From NCBI GenBank assembly GCA_016712415.1, contig JADJRC010000028.1:1-49081 (forward strand): a stretch of 49,081 bases of DNA, written 5' to 3'. Under the pieces are notes generated by a model that worked only from the letters and a program-made list of their open reading frames with translations, was not told the DNA's origin and did not search any database. The stretch's first letter is position 1. Each line of letters starts with the position of its first letter. Origin of the DNA: Lewinellaceae bacterium (GTDB lineage: Bacteria; Bacteroidota; Bacteroidia; Chitinophagales; Saprospiraceae). Position numbers and translations under genes: made by a program. Positions 24,247 through 34,021 of the stretch are shown piece by piece.

Positions 24247-27162
24247 TTATTTCCATACGACCCTGCCGGCACGCACCACGCCGGCGCCGGCCTGCCACCT
24301 CAGGTAATACACTCCCGAGGGCAGGCCCTCCCGGCGTATCTCTACAACAGGGCCGGTCGTTCGCCAGACCCGGACCACCCTGCCGAAGGCATCGGTGAGG
24401 GTCATCATCCCTTCGGTCGCTTTTTCATCCCGCAGATCGGCCCATACCGCAGCGCTTGCGGGATTGGGGGCGATGGACAAGGTATTGTACCGGATCATTT
24501 CAGGGGTGTGTGTGCCGACGGTGGGCAGAAAGTCGCGCATAACGGTATGGTAAACCGTATTGGTAAGCACCGGCTCGTTGAAATCGAAATAGATGCCCGC
24601 CCGGTTTTCAATCGAGGCGCCGTCCGGCAAATCGGGGTTTTGCCGGATATGGAATTTTATGAAACCATGTGAGGCCGCCTCGTTCACATTGCTGTCGGGC
24701 AGCAGGATGTTGTCTAACGTAACGGTCAGGATGCCTGCTCCGGACAGGTTCCACGTACAGGGATGGCTCGATGCTCCCATGTGCACGCTTGAGGGGTCGG
24801 TATTGGGCGACAGGGTATCGCGCAGCACGACAGTGAAGGCGGTATCGGTACCTGTGTTCTGGAACCGGATCAGGTAGTCGATCGCCGTATTCGGCTTGAT
24901 GAAATGCTCGTCGAACACGCCCCGGGGTACCGCTTGCTTGTCATTGGGGTCGAATGCCGCCACCAGTTCGTGACAGTCGCGGTCGACGAATGGCGATCCG
25001 TTCTCGTTGGGCCACTGCAACACGAGGCCGGTCGTGAAGGGGTCGTCAGGATCGGTCAGGCAGCCTTCCACGGCGACGGAGGGCACAAATGCACCCGGGG
25101 CATTGGGTTCCTGCTCCGCTTCGAGGCGAAAGGTACTGCCGTCGGCATGCACCACTTCCTCCTGCATTTCTCCCGGCTGCAAGTTGAAATTGCCCTCCCG
25201 CGTCATCACATGATCGTCGATAATGATAAAATCGAGCGCTCCGTTCATGGGGGCTGTGCCGGTATTCTGTATCAGGAAACGCACACTGTCGCCGTCGCAT
25301 GCGGCTGACACCTCGACCAGGGCGCCCGACCAGCCCGGCGGCGGCGCGCAAATGGTGTCGGGGTAGACCTGCGCACTCACGCACATCGACTGCCCCAGCA
25401 CGGTGGAATCACAATCGGGCAGCACAACCATCTGGATATTGACGCATCCGAACGGCTCAACGGCGCCCAACTGGAACGTGATTTTGTTGCCCGTCAGCAC
25501 ATACGGCATCGAAGCGCTTTGCAGCAGCAGGTGTTGGGGCAAATACACTTCGACAAAGGCATCGGTGGCGGTCTGGTTGCCCTCATTGCAGCATTTTACC
25601 GTGTAGGTATTGTTAAAGCAGCGCCGGAGAAAGGGTACACCGAGGTCGACGGTCATCACCGGACAGTCGCCCACGGCGCGCACCGGCACGTCGAGCGGCA
25701 GGGTGTAGCCCGAGGAGTCGGGCGGCACAACGGCGGTCACAGCAGGCGAACAACCTTCCCACAGGTAGTTTTGTACAAACAGGGAGAGCGACAGGGCGCC
25801 GGTATCCACGTCGGAAAAAAAATAATTGCCCAGGGCATCGGTGGAGCCGTAACGTTCGAAGCCGCCGCTTTCCAGTTTGAGCAGCCAGCCGGGCAGACCG
25901 GGTTCGTTGGCCTGTACGGTGCAGTCGTTCGTTTCGTCGTAGGCGAGTTTGCCGGCGAGGCTGTTGGTGAAAATAGTGCCGTTGGCGTCCATTTTTATGA
26001 TAAAGGACAAGTAGCCTCCTGTCTGACCCTGGACCAGGCCTCCGGTCCACAAAAGGTCGCCGTTGCTTGTTTCCTCGCCGTATTTTCCACCAAAGAGAGA
26101 AAAATTGACGAAAGGGTTGTAGCGTTTCCACCATACAATCTCCCCTGTTGCGCTAATCTTTGCCGCAACGAGATGCCTGACGCCGGAGACCGGGAATAAC
26201 GCCGTCTGATACCCCAGTACTGCAACCCCGCCGTCGCCGGTAGGCAAGCATGCCGAAAAATACGCAGGACCGTAAAAAGGATGTTCAAAAGTACTGTACA
26301 GGTTGTTTGACCAGATGGTTGCGCCATCCTGATCGATTTTCCACACCGTATAATTATCTATAAGCATACATCCTCCGTCTGCCGTAAACCGAAAGTCCGA
26401 CACTCTGGGCTTCTGGGTATCCACGCTCCAGCGCAACGACCCGTCGGCATTAAGGCGCACAAGTATTACTGTTGATGCGCTGCCCAGCTGTGTCAGTACC
26501 GCCATACAGCCGCCATCGGCTGTGCTGCGAACCCTGGCCGGTTCTTCAAAGTATATGCCGGGCGTTGAAATATAGTGCTCCGTTTGCCAGAGCAGATCGC
26601 CGTTCGGTGCAAATTTGGCAATGATTACAGGGGATATTTCATCCTCGTTACCCGGGCTATTCTTGATCCAGCTGCAAAAGGCAAAAACTTCTCCGGCATC
26701 GTTGATATCGGCTGATTTCCATTCTGCGTACTCGGAGCCGGGCGGCACCGCCACATGTTGCGTCCAGATGGTGTCGTTCTGAAGGTTGGTACGAACAAAA
26801 GAATATATATCCGGGCCGATTGCCGGGTTGTGCATCACCTGGATAAAGGTATTGTCCTCCAACCACCAGGCAAAGTTTGGCAAAAAGGTGTAATCAGTAC
26901 TTTGCAGCACTCCTCCCGCCGGTGTCAGGTCTGTGATCAGATGACGCGTGGAATGGTTCCCGTCTGTAAATATAGAATTCACACTACTTGCCAACCTGTA
27001 ATCGCCCGATGGCAGTACAGATATATGTGTGCCTGCATAGGAAGGATCGTCAAGCAGTTTGAATAGCCCTTGTGCATCGGCAACAAAAGGAGCGGGTAAC
27101 AGGACTGTCAGGATTGCGAAAAGGCGCGGCCGGATGGTGCGGGAAAGCGGATTGCAGTTCAT
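24247..27162 (-). CDS. T9SS type A sorting-domain protein with DUF7619-like repeat domain
   Basis: A 971-residue secreted or surface protein. A signal peptide ends near residue 31 (FVADAQG). Residues about 35-430 look like repeated beta-propeller blades, each with a DGG-containing turn (TADGGCMAV, TADGGCML, TGDGGVAVLG). Beta-sandwich segments follow, then at about 760-880 the DUF7619-type domain (FDPNDKQAVPRG, IDYLIRFQNTGTDTAF, ASHGFIKFHI, NRAGIYFDFNEPV). The last 75 residues are a T9SS type A sorting signal (SIAPNPASAAV, LTDAFGRVVRV, LPSGVYYLRW). It should be exported by the Por secretion system. Convergent with bshA. Confidence 0.9.
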   Translation of the reverse strand: MNCNPLSRTIRPRLFAILTVLLPAPFVADAQGLFKLLDDPSYAGTHISVLPSGDYRLASSVNSIFTDGNHSTRHLITDLTPAGGVLQSTDYTFLPNFAWWLEDNTFIQVMHNPAIGPDIYSFVRTNLQNDTIWTQHVAVPPGSEYAEWKSADINDAGEVFAFCSWIKNSPGNEDEISPVIIAKFAPNGDLLWQTEHYISTPGIYFEEPARVRSTADGGCMAVLTQLGSASTVILVRLNADGSLRWSVDTQKPRVSDFRFTADGGCMLIDNYTVWKIDQDGATIWSNNLYSTFEHPFYGPAYFSACLPTGDGGVAVLGYQTALFPVSGVRHLVAAKISATGEIVWWKRYNPFVNFSLFGGKYGEETSNGDLLWTGGLVQGQTGGYLSFIIKMDANGTIFTNSLAGKLAYDETNDCTVQANEPGLPGWLLKLESGGFERYGSTDALGNYFFSDVDTGALSLSLFVQNYLWEGCSPAVTAVVPPDSSGYTLPLDVPVRAVGDCPVMTVDLGVPFLRRCFNNTYTVKCCNEGNQTATDAFVEVYLPQHLLLQSASMPYVLTGNKITFQLGAVEPFGCVNIQMVVLPDCDSTVLGQSMCVSAQVYPDTICAPPPGWSGALVEVSAACDGDSVRFLIQNTGTAPMNGALDFIIIDDHVMTREGNFNLQPGEMQEEVVHADGSTFRLEAEQEPNAPGAFVPSVAVEGCLTDPDDPFTTGLVLQWPNENGSPFVDRDCHELVAAFDPNDKQAVPRGVFDEHFIKPNTAIDYLIRFQNTGTDTAFTVVLRDTLSPNTDPSSVHMGASSHPCTWNLSGAGILTVTLDNILLPDSNVNEAASHGFIKFHIRQNPDLPDGASIENRAGIYFDFNEPVLTNTVYHTVMRDFLPTVGTHTPEMIRYNTLSIAPNPASAAVWADLRDEKATEGMMTLTDAFGRVVRVWRTTGPVVEIRREGLPSGVYYLRWQAGAGVVRAGRVVWK

Positions 27163-27236
27163 GAGTCGGATTTTTCCACAAAAATGCAGAACAGTATTTT
27201 GTTTTTTTGGTACAAAAAATGCAGATTACCGGAATA

Positions 27237-28640
27237 ATGAAAACATCTTTTCTGATTCAACTGCTGCGGGCTTTATCGCCTGAAGACCAACCCAGGTTGC
27301 GAAAATTTTTGCAATCGCCGTATTTTAATCATCGCTCTGATGTATTGATTTTATATGAGTTTTTACTGGATTACCGGAAAAACGACTACGCCGGCGCGGA
27401 TAAAACCGCCCTGTTTGCCAGGGTTTACCCCGGCGATCTCTACGACAACAGGAAAATGAACCACCTGGTATCCGATCTGACCACCTTGGTTGAACGCTTT
27501 TTTACCTTCGAGGAAATACGCGCCGATGAGGCATTGATGGCCCTGCGCCGGTGCCGCGCCCTGCGGAAACGAGGCGTCGTGCAACTTTTTGAACGCGACC
27601 TCAACTTGCTGGAGCGCCGCCACCGGGAAAACCCGTACCGCGATTCGGCCTACTTTCTTTATGAATACGAACTTCAGAACGAACGCTACGCCTGGGAAGC
27701 CCTGCGTACGCGCGAAGCGCATGTGCATATCCCGAAGGCTGCCGGCGCGCTGGCAGGCTTTTTCATGCTGGAAAACCTGCGCTGGGCCTGTACTGCCCAA
27801 TCGGTGAAGGCCGTCAGCGCGGTCGGGCGTGAATACGCCATACCCTTGTCCGAAACGGTATTGAGCGAAAGTGTACATATCCAAGAGGCCGACAACCCGG
27901 CTTTGTCGCTGCTGCGCCAGGCCCTGCTCACCCTCGGCGACAACGAAAACGAGACGCATTTTCAGCGCCTGGAGGAACTGCTTCACCGGTATATCCACTT
28001 GCTCCCGCCGCCCCAGGCACGCGACATCTTTATGGCAGCCATCAACTTCGCCATCCGGCGGCACAACCGCAGCGAGGTGCAGTATACCAAGGCGGCGCTG
28101 GCGCTTTACCGCGAAGCGCTGGATCGCAATGTACTGACAGAGAACGGGTTACTGCCAAAATATACCTTTATCAATATTTTCAACCTGGCCCAATTGGGTG
28201 GCGAACGCGACTGGGCGCTTGCCTTCATCGACCGGTATCGCGGATTGCTGCCCGCCGCCGACCGGGAAAATATCCACCGGTATTGCCTCGCCGGATGGCA
28301 TTTCCGCAAGGGCGATTACCCGCAGGTACTCGAACTCCTGCGTTCCGTGGAGTTTACCGAGGTGTTTATCAACCTCGACGTGCGGAAGATGCTGCTGCGC
28401 AGCTATTTTGAATTGGGCGAATGGCCTGCGCTGGATTCGTTGCTCGACAGTTTCGGCGCTTACCTAAAGCGGCAAAAGCATATCGGCTATCACCGGGAAG
28501 GATACCTGAACCTCATCCGGTTCACCAAAAAACTGGCCCGGGCGGAGGGCCTGCCCCGCGCCCGGGCCAAAGTGCTGGCCAACCGTATCCGGGAAACGAA
28601 ATTCGTGACGGAAAGGGAATGGCTGCTGGAAAAAATATAA
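27237..28640 (+). CDS. Unknown helical-repeat protein
   Basis: A 467-residue protein that I do not recognise by family. It begins with LIQLLRALSPEDQPRLRKFLQSPYFN and is rich in paired amphipathic helices through to the end, with pieces such as YCLAGWHFRKGDYPQVLELL that resemble TPR units. No signal peptide, membrane helix or catalytic motif is visible, so it is probably a cytoplasmic scaffold or binding protein. ATGs at 27219 and 27237 are both possible; I chose the second because the conserved-looking helix begins there. It is convergent with the M28 gene, with only 3 bases between stop codons. Confidence 0.7.
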   Translation: MKTSFLIQLLRALSPEDQPRLRKFLQSPYFNHRSDVLILYEFLLDYRKNDYAGADKTALFARVYPGDLYDNRKMNHLVSDLTTLVERFFTFEEIRADEALMALRRCRALRKRGVVQLFERDLNLLERRHRENPYRDSAYFLYEYELQNERYAWEALRTREAHVHIPKAAGALAGFFMLENLRWACTAQSVKAVSAVGREYAIPLSETVLSESVHIQEADNPALSLLRQALLTLGDNENETHFQRLEELLHRYIHLLPPPQARDIFMAAINFAIRRHNRSEVQYTKAALALYREALDRNVLTENGLLPKYTFINIFNLAQLGGERDWALAFIDRYRGLLPAADRENIHRYCLAGWHFRKGDYPQVLELLRSVEFTEVFINLDVRKMLLRSYFELGEWPALDSLLDSFGAYLKRQKHIGYHREGYLNLIRFTKKLARAEGLPRARAKVLANRIRETKFVTEREWLLEKI

Positions 28641-28643
28641 CGC

Positions 28644-29693
28644 CTACAACGTTCCGTTGTGCGTCCGGTATATCGCGCCAAGGCATACCTCGCCGACGAT
28701 CCGCAAGGTATTCTTGTCTATGGCATCCATGTCGTCGTCGTGCGTGTGCCAGTGGGGTACAAAACCCGACCGCGTGCCGCCGGGCCGGCTGATCACGTCG
28801 ATGATCGGGATGCGGGCATTCGTGATGATGAAGTAGTGGTCGTCGGTGACGGGCGCGCCCATCTCCTCCACAAACACATTGCTGTAGCCCAGCGAAGCGG
28901 CTACCGACCAAACCTTCTGGACGATGCCGGGCGCGGCCTGCATGGAAATGCCTTCTTTCTGAAACTTCGGGTTGGCGCCGCCCACCATATCGAGCAAAAT
29001 ACCGAATGCGGGCATATAGCCGGGCCGGTGCAGGTTTTTCGACCAGTGTTGTGCGCCGAGGCACCAGGTTTTGCTGTGGTCCTGGCCGTCGTCGGCGTCG
29101 TTGCCCTGGTCCTCCGCGTCGAAACAGATCAGGTCGACACCGATATCGACAGGCTGTTCCTTCAGAAGGCGGGCTATTTCGAGCAGCACGCCAACGCCAC
29201 TTCCGCCGTCGTCGGCCCCGAGTATGGGTTTGGTTTTGTCCTTCGTATCCTGGTCGGCCTGAAAGCGGCTGTCCCAGTGCGCAGCCAGCAAAATGCGGCG
29301 CGGATTTTCGGGATTGTATTGGGCAATGATATTGACGCAATCAAAAGTGCCGCCTTTGAAATGCGGCGCCTGAAATTTTTGTTCGATCACCGTCAGGCCA
29401 TGTTTCTTGAACGTGCCGGCGATCCATGCCGCACATTTCCGGTGCGCCTCGGTATTGGGCACACGGGGGCCGAAATCGACTTGTTTTTTTACAAAATGAT
29501 AGGCGGAGTCGGCATTGAAAGCAGGGGGCGCAACCTGTTGTACAGGCGGTTGTGCCGGCTGGCTGGCCGTGGGTTGCGGGTTGGGTTTGTCCTTATCGGA
29601 AGTGCAGCGGGGCAGCGAGATAAAAAGGTAGGAAACACCAAAAAGCACGAGTACCGTGAAGGCTATTTTTTGCCGGGAAATTTGTAAAGACAT
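28644..29693 (-). CDS. M28-family metalloprotein, aminopeptidase or glutaminyl-cyclase-like
   Basis: A 349-residue envelope protein with a membrane anchor at about 8-28 and a Pro/Gln-rich linker to about 58. The M28 zinc site is complete: AAHWDSR, GADDGGSGV, FDAEDQG, TDDHYF and HWHTHDDDMD. This set and FGILLDMVGGANPKF resemble the bacterial mammalian-type glutaminyl cyclases known from Porphyromonas as well as aminopeptidases, so either N-terminal pyroglutamate formation or peptide trimming is possible. It acts in the periplasm. The 130 bases before it hold only a weak terminator candidate of hldD. Confidence 0.85.
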   Translation of the reverse strand: MSLQISRQKIAFTVLVLFGVSYLFISLPRCTSDKDKPNPQPTASQPAQPPVQQVAPPAFNADSAYHFVKKQVDFGPRVPNTEAHRKCAAWIAGTFKKHGLTVIEQKFQAPHFKGGTFDCVNIIAQYNPENPRRILLAAHWDSRFQADQDTKDKTKPILGADDGGSGVGVLLEIARLLKEQPVDIGVDLICFDAEDQGNDADDGQDHSKTWCLGAQHWSKNLHRPGYMPAFGILLDMVGGANPKFQKEGISMQAAPGIVQKVWSVAASLGYSNVFVEEMGAPVTDDHYFIITNARIPIIDVISRPGGTRSGFVPHWHTHDDDMDAIDKNTLRIVGEVCLGAIYRTHNGTL

Positions 29694-29770
29694 TTTGACA
29701 GCATTGAGATAAATTCACCGCAAAGAACGTCAAAAACCGCCGACTTCTTTTTCAGACCCGCAAAAGAATG

Positions 29771-29806
29771 AAAAAAGACACCCCCGGTTTTTTGCTTTGT
29801 CCGGGT
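29771..29806 (-). terminator. Weak hairpin downstream of hldD
   Basis: On the minus strand, acccgg and ccgggg flank a 13-base A-rich loop and are followed a few bases later by a run of six T. It lies about 20 to 50 bases after the hldD stop. The stem is short, so this is a low-confidence terminator. Confidence 0.3.
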
Positions 29807-29823
29807 ACTGCCGGCCCTGGTTT

Positions 29824-30792
29824 TTACCAAACGGACTCGTTTTTCAGATATCGCTGCACATAATCTTCGATTCCTTCTTCAAGACCGTAGAATGGCTCCC
29901 GGTAGCCTGCCAGACTGCGCAACTTGCTCATATCCGCCTCGGTAAAATACTGATACGTTTCGCGGATGTCGGCCGGCGTATCGATATAGGAAATGACGGG
30001 GTCGAGGCCGAGTGCCCGGAACGTGCCCGTGGCGAGATCGAAAAAGGTGCGGGCCTTTCCGGTGCCAAGGTTGTAGATCGCGCCGGGCGGGCGTTTTTCG
30101 AGAAAAAACAACAAAACGTCGACTACGTCTTTCACGTAAATAAAATCCCGGCTCTGCTCGCCGTCTCCGAAATCGGGGCGGTGTGAACGGAACAGTTTCA
30201 TGCTGCCCGTCGCCTTGATCTGGCGCGCCGTGTGAAAAATAACCGAAGCCATGCGCCCTTTGTGGTACTCATTCGGTCCGTAAACGTTGAAAAACTTGAA
30301 CCCCGCCCAGGTCGGCGGCTGGTCGGCAGCCTGAAGCGCCCAAATGTCAAAATCCTGTTTGCTTTGTCCGTAGGGATTGAGCGGCCTGAGATGGGGAATT
30401 GTTGCGTGGTCGTCTGCATACCCCATTTCGCCCAGGCCGTAAGTGGCAGCGCTGCTGGCGTAAAAGAAAGGGATGTGGAAGCCGCTGCACAGCATCCACA
30501 GGGCCTTGGAATATTCAACATTCAGGTGCTCGAAAATGCTGGTATCCATTTCGGTGGTGTCCGTTCGGGCGCCGATGTGGAACACGGCATCCACGTCGGC
30601 ATGGTTGCGTTCGAGCCAGCGCACAAAATTATCGCGGTGGACTTCACCCCGTATTTTTTTGCCTTCGAGGTTGGGTTGTTTATCCGGACGGCCGAAATCG
30701 TCAACCACCAGAATATCTGAATAACCAGCGTCGTTAAGGCGACGCACCATGCAGGAGCCGATAAACCCGGCTGCTCCGGTAACTACGATCAT
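29824..30792 (-). CDS. hldD: ADP-L-glycero-D-manno-heptose 6-epimerase
   Basis: A 322-residue extended short-chain dehydrogenase that makes ADP-L-glycero-D-manno-heptose for the LPS core. The Rossmann motif is VTGAAGFIGS, HIGARTDTTEMD is an HldD signature, SSAATYG gives the catalytic Ser/Thr region and YGQSK the Y-x3-K pair. FNVYGPNEYHKGRMASV and the substrate-loop RSHRPDFGDGEQSRDFIYV are also typical. A -7 box at 30847-30854 precedes it. It is divergent from lpxH, so two lipopolysaccharide genes share a promoter region. Confidence 0.95.
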   Translation of the reverse strand: MIVVTGAAGFIGSCMVRRLNDAGYSDILVVDDFGRPDKQPNLEGKKIRGEVHRDNFVRWLERNHADVDAVFHIGARTDTTEMDTSIFEHLNVEYSKALWMLCSGFHIPFFYASSAATYGLGEMGYADDHATIPHLRPLNPYGQSKQDFDIWALQAADQPPTWAGFKFFNVYGPNEYHKGRMASVIFHTARQIKATGSMKLFRSHRPDFGDGEQSRDFIYVKDVVDVLLFFLEKRPPGAIYNLGTGKARTFFDLATGTFRALGLDPVISYIDTPADIRETYQYFTEADMSKLRSLAGYREPFYGLEEGIEDYVQRYLKNESVW

Positions 30793-30846
30793 ATGTTTGT
30801 ATGGCAGGTGGGGTTACGGGTTACGGGTTACGAGGTGCGGGGCCGT

Positions 30847-30854
30847 CAAAGGTA
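30847..30854 (-). promoter_or_regulatory. Bacteroidota -7 box TACCTTTG for hldD
   Basis: Read on the minus strand it is a full TAnnTTTG match, 55 bases before the hldD ATG. Between box and gene is a run of repeated ggttac words (30813-30832) in the presumed leader. Confidence 0.5.
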
Positions 30855-30933
30855 AGGCAGATTGGGGAAAGCACGGTATCTGCCGACTGATACGATTCCT
30901 GCTCTGCATATCCGACACTCCGGAATCCTGTTC

Positions 30934-30941
30934 TACCTTTG
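30934..30941 (+). promoter_or_regulatory. Bacteroidota -7 box TACCTTTG for lpxH
   Basis: A full TAnnTTTG match, 39 bases before the GTG start of lpxH. The leader between them is a short-period repeat of ccgtccaccgtcta words (30943-30980). Confidence 0.5.
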
Positions 30942-30980
30942 CACCGTCCACCGTCTACCGTCCACCGTCTACCATCCACC

Positions 30981-31751
30981 GTGAAAAAAACCTTTTTTGC
31001 TTCTGACTTCCACCTTGGTGTCGACGCGCGCCTGCCCGCGCGAGCGCGAGCGCCAGATTGTGCGCTGGCTCCACGGCGTGGCGCCTGAAGCAGAGGAGAT
31101 TTTTTTGGTCGGAGACCTGTTTGAGTTTTGGTTTGAGTATAAATCGGTGGTTCCCAAAGGGTTTAGCCGCCTGTTGGGCACTTTGGCCGAATTGCGCGAG
31201 GGGGAGTGCCGGTCACGGTGTTTACCGGCAATCACGACCTGTGGATGTTCGGGTATTTCGAGCAGGAGTTGGGAATTCCGGTTTTCAGGGCGCCCATACA
31301 ACGGGAGATAGGCGGCAAAACCTTTTTTATTGGCCACGGCGATGGTCTCGGCCCAAACGACAAGGGCTACAAGCGAATGAAGAAGGTATTCACGCACCCG
31401 CTCTCGCAGTGGCTGTTCCAGTGGCTGCATCCCGACCTGGGTACGCGGCTGGCCAATTTCTCTTCTCAGCAAAGCCGGGCAGCCATGCCCCCCGAAGAGC
31501 GCGACTGGCTGGGTGAAGACCGCGAATGGCTGCTGCAGTACTGCCACCGCAAGATCGGGCAGGGCGTCGCGCCCGACTATTTTATCTTCGGTCATCGCCA
31601 CCTGCCGATCGACTGGTTGCTGAACAACGGTCGCAGTCGTTACATCAACCTGGGGGAGTGGCTCCATTTCAACTCGTATGCAGTGTTCGACGGCAATGAT
31701 CTGGAACTGCGCTTTTTTGAAAACCAGGGCAGGGTAGTGGGTAACAGGTAA
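30981..31751 (+). CDS. lpxH: UDP-2,3-diacylglucosamine diphosphatase, with two compensating frameshifts
   Basis: A calcineurin-like phosphoesterase of lipid A synthesis that hydrolyses UDP-2,3-diacylglucosamine to lipid X. From GTG 30981 the frame reads KKTFFASDFHLGVDARLP (metal D-x-H). At 31035-31041 it must shift to continue RERERQIVRWLHG through VGDLFEFWFEY. At 31200-31204 a run of five G needs one more G to continue GVPVTVFTGNHDLWMFGYF (GNHD motif), GHGDGLGPNDKGYK and FGHRHLP. The shifts cancel, and the total of 771 bases gives 256 residues, the normal size. Every metal-binding motif is intact, so these look like sequence errors. Confidence 0.9.
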
Positions 31752-31760
31752 ATACGGCGC

Positions 31761-32554
31761 TCAGTTTTCGATCATCCTGTCCCGCAGGTCTTCGCCGATG
31801 AGCCGGTGCCCGGCATCCATCAGGTAGATGCGCACATTGCGGACGCCCTCCACCATTTTTTTGACCGTTTTGTAGCGGATCATCTCGTCTTTGGTGCCAA
31901 AATAAATGTCGACCCGCAACCCGGAATCGCGCCAGATCGATTTGATGCGCCTTCGCGGCAGGTAAAAAGAGTCGAGTGCAAACCAGCAGCCGAACGTCCG
32001 GCGGAACCGTTCGGGACGCGTCAGGTTAAAGGAGAGGAAGTGAAGGATAAGCGGCGGCACGATGTGCAAACGGCGGCCGAGATTCAGCAGGCTGAGGAAC
32101 CATTCGGGATTTTCAGGGTATAAAACAGCGCTTTGCGCACCCAGACGGGCGTACGCACGGCGGTCGACATGCCTTTGGTTTGCAACCCGTCGGGTGCAAG
32201 CAGGTAAAGTTTGTCGAGCACCGGCAACAGGTCGGGCAGCATGGCTTGCGTCAGGCGGGCGCCGAAGCTGTACCCCATCAGGCTCAGGCGGCTTTTGCCT
32301 TCCCGTTCCATGATCTTGTGTACGATAGCAAGCGTGTCCTGTTTGGTGAAGGTCTGATGCGGCCATTCCGTTTGTCCGTGAAAAGGAAGGTCGAACGCCA
32401 CGACGGTGTATCGCTTTACAAGTGCTTTTTCCAGAATGGCAAACAAGCGGGCCCGGTCGCCAAAGCCGTGCAAGGCAACCAACAGGTGTGTGCCCTGCCC
32501 GAAGCGCAGACAATGGATGCGCGCGTTGTTGTAGTCTATATAGAATGAATGCAT
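31761..32554 (-). CDS. Alpha/beta hydrolase, interrupted by a one-base frameshift
   Basis: A hydrolase of about 264 residues. The first part reads LLVALHGFGDRARLF (oxyanion region), VVAFDLPFHGQTEWP and the nucleophile elbow LMGYSFGARL with serine in G-x-S-x-G. The last part has YFGTKDEMI (catalytic Asp region) and MDAGHRLI (catalytic His). The frame breaks at 32110-32113, where the coding strand has four A; a fifth A joins ALFYTLK to NPEWFLSLLNLG. Function beyond the fold is unknown. No other gene lies in its transcript except perhaps the regulator upstream, 54 bases away. Confidence 0.85.
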
Positions 32555-32608
32555 AAAATGCCACCCGATAGTGGAACGCCGGGCCGCTACCGGGATTTGT
32601 TCCCTTCA

Positions 32609-33310
32609 TTAATCATCCACCCGGAACTTGAATCCCACACCGTGGATGTTTTCGATCTTGATCCGGTCGTCGAGGCTAAGGTATTTGCGCAGGCGGGAAA
32701 TAAACACGTCGAGGCTGCGCCCCAGAAAATAGTCGTCCTTGCCCCATATCGTTTCCAGGATAAAGGAGCGTTTCACCACCTGATTCCGGTTTTCGCTGAG
32801 CAGTTTGAGCAGATCGGCTTCTTTTTGGGTAAGTGTTTCCTCATAGTCGCTGTGTGAAAGTTGCAGGTTTTTGTAGTCGAAGGTGTAATTTCCGATCGAC
32901 ACGGGAGTGCTGGACTTCAGGATATTGGCGTATTTTGTGCGGCGGAGGAAGATGTCGATTTTCAGCAACAGTTCTTCGATGCTGAACGGTTTGGTGATAT
33001 AGTCGTCTGCGCCGATGGTGAGGCCGTGAATTTTGTCCTGTTTCATACTTTTGGCCGTCAGGAAAATAATGGGCACCACTTCATCCCGTTTCCGGATCTC
33101 CTGGGCGAGGGTGAATCCGTCCACTTCGGGGAGCATAACGTCCAGAATACAAAGGTCAAATTTCTTTGCCGACCGTATAATCTCCAGGGCTTTCTGTCCG
33201 TCTTCGCAGTAGGTGACGTGATAGCCATTGAGTTCGAGGTTGTCCCGGGTAACGAAACTCAGGCTTTCATCATCCTCCACGTACAGTAGTTCTGCTTTAT
33301 TTTCGGCCAT
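32609..33310 (-). CDS. OmpR-family response regulator without a neighbouring kinase
   Basis: A 233-residue two-component regulator. The receiver domain (about 7-122) has the acidic pair in YVEDDESL, the phospho-acceptor aspartate in CILDVMLPEVDG, the TAK switch region (FLTAKSM) and KPF. A winged-helix DNA-binding domain (about 135-230) follows, with LTQKEADLLKLLSENRNQVVKR, in part, and DVFISRLRKYLS. It is an orphan here: no separate histidine kinase flanks it, though a hybrid kinase lies at 39854. It is divergent from the sigma factor gene at 33458 and has its own -7 box. Confidence 0.93.
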   Translation of the reverse strand: MAENKAELLYVEDDESLSFVTRDNLELNGYHVTYCEDGQKALEIIRSAKKFDLCILDVMLPEVDGFTLAQEIRKRDEVVPIIFLTAKSMKQDKIHGLTIGADDYITKPFSIEELLLKIDIFLRRTKYANILKSSTPVSIGNYTFDYKNLQLSHSDYEETLTQKEADLLKLLSENRNQVVKRSFILETIWGKDDYFLGRSLDVFISRLRKYLSLDDRIKIENIHGVGFKFRVDD

Positions 33311-33365
33311 ATCGGTTGAGCGTTTACATAGTGAAACCGGCCTGAAAGGGATGCTTCAGGTTGGG

Positions 33366-33373
33366 CAAACATA
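33366..33373 (-). promoter_or_regulatory. Bacteroidota -7 box TAtgTTTG for the response regulator
   Basis: On the minus strand this reads TATGTTTG, a full TAnnTTTG match 56 bases before the regulator start, in the 147-base space shared with the divergent sigma gene. Confidence 0.45.
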
Positions 33374-33457
33374 AAGAAATAAAAGAAATTGGCGGCCTGT
33401 GAAAAATACGGGCCGTTTTACAGTAATATTGGCCGTTATTTTGGCAAAGGGAGTTAC

Positions 33458-34021
33458 ATGCAGTATACAGACGAATATTTTATCGCTGAAATTCAGGCGG
33501 GCGGCAGCCGGCAGGAGCAGTCTATCAGGCGCCTGTACGAGCAGTATTTTTCGATGGTGAGACAGAACCGGCAAAAGTATCGCACCCTGGATCAGGACGA
33601 TCTGCTGACGGCATATAATTCGGCAGTGATTGCGTTGCGGCGGCAACTGGTCAATGGCGTCTTCAGGGGTGACAGCACTATCCTGACCTACCTGACCCGT
33701 ATTTTTTCAAACAAGTGCATCGACCTGATCCGCCAAAAAAATACCCATTCGACAGAGTCGCTGGAACTTGTGCCCGAAAAAGCCGGCGACGACGACCTGT
33801 TACACCGTTTGGCGCAATCCGACCAGGTCAAACAGGCCATACGCTATCTTCAGGAACTGGGTGAGGTATGCAAACAAATTTTGCTCGATTCTGAATATTG
33901 GGGATACAGCTCGGAAGAAATCGCCGAACGCATCGGTTTTGCCAATGCCGGCAGTGTGAACAGCAAAAAGTACAGTTGCCTTCAAAAACTGCGGCAGATG
34001 ATGACTAATTCTTCATCGTAA
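33458..34021 (+). CDS. Small sigma-70-family RNA polymerase sigma factor
   Basis: A 187-residue sigma factor different in type from the FecR-linked one at 2582. Region 2 covers about 25-95 (IRRLYEQYFSMVRQNRQKY, DQDDLLTAYNSAVIALRR, TYLTRIFSNKCIDLIRQK). Region 4 covers about 130-180 (LGEVCKQILLDSEYWGYSSEE, in part, then AERIGFANAGSVNSKKYSCL). The start is the ATG at 33458; the extra 23 codons before it are poor. No anti-sigma gene is adjacent, but an anti-sigma-like membrane protein lies at 39055. Its 3' end overlaps the convergent CotH-like gene by 17 bases. Confidence 0.85.
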   Translation: MQYTDEYFIAEIQAGGSRQEQSIRRLYEQYFSMVRQNRQKYRTLDQDDLLTAYNSAVIALRRQLVNGVFRGDSTILTYLTRIFSNKCIDLIRQKNTHSTESLELVPEKAGDDDLLHRLAQSDQVKQAIRYLQELGEVCKQILLDSEYWGYSSEEIAERIGFANAGSVNSKKYSCLQKLRQMMTNSSS

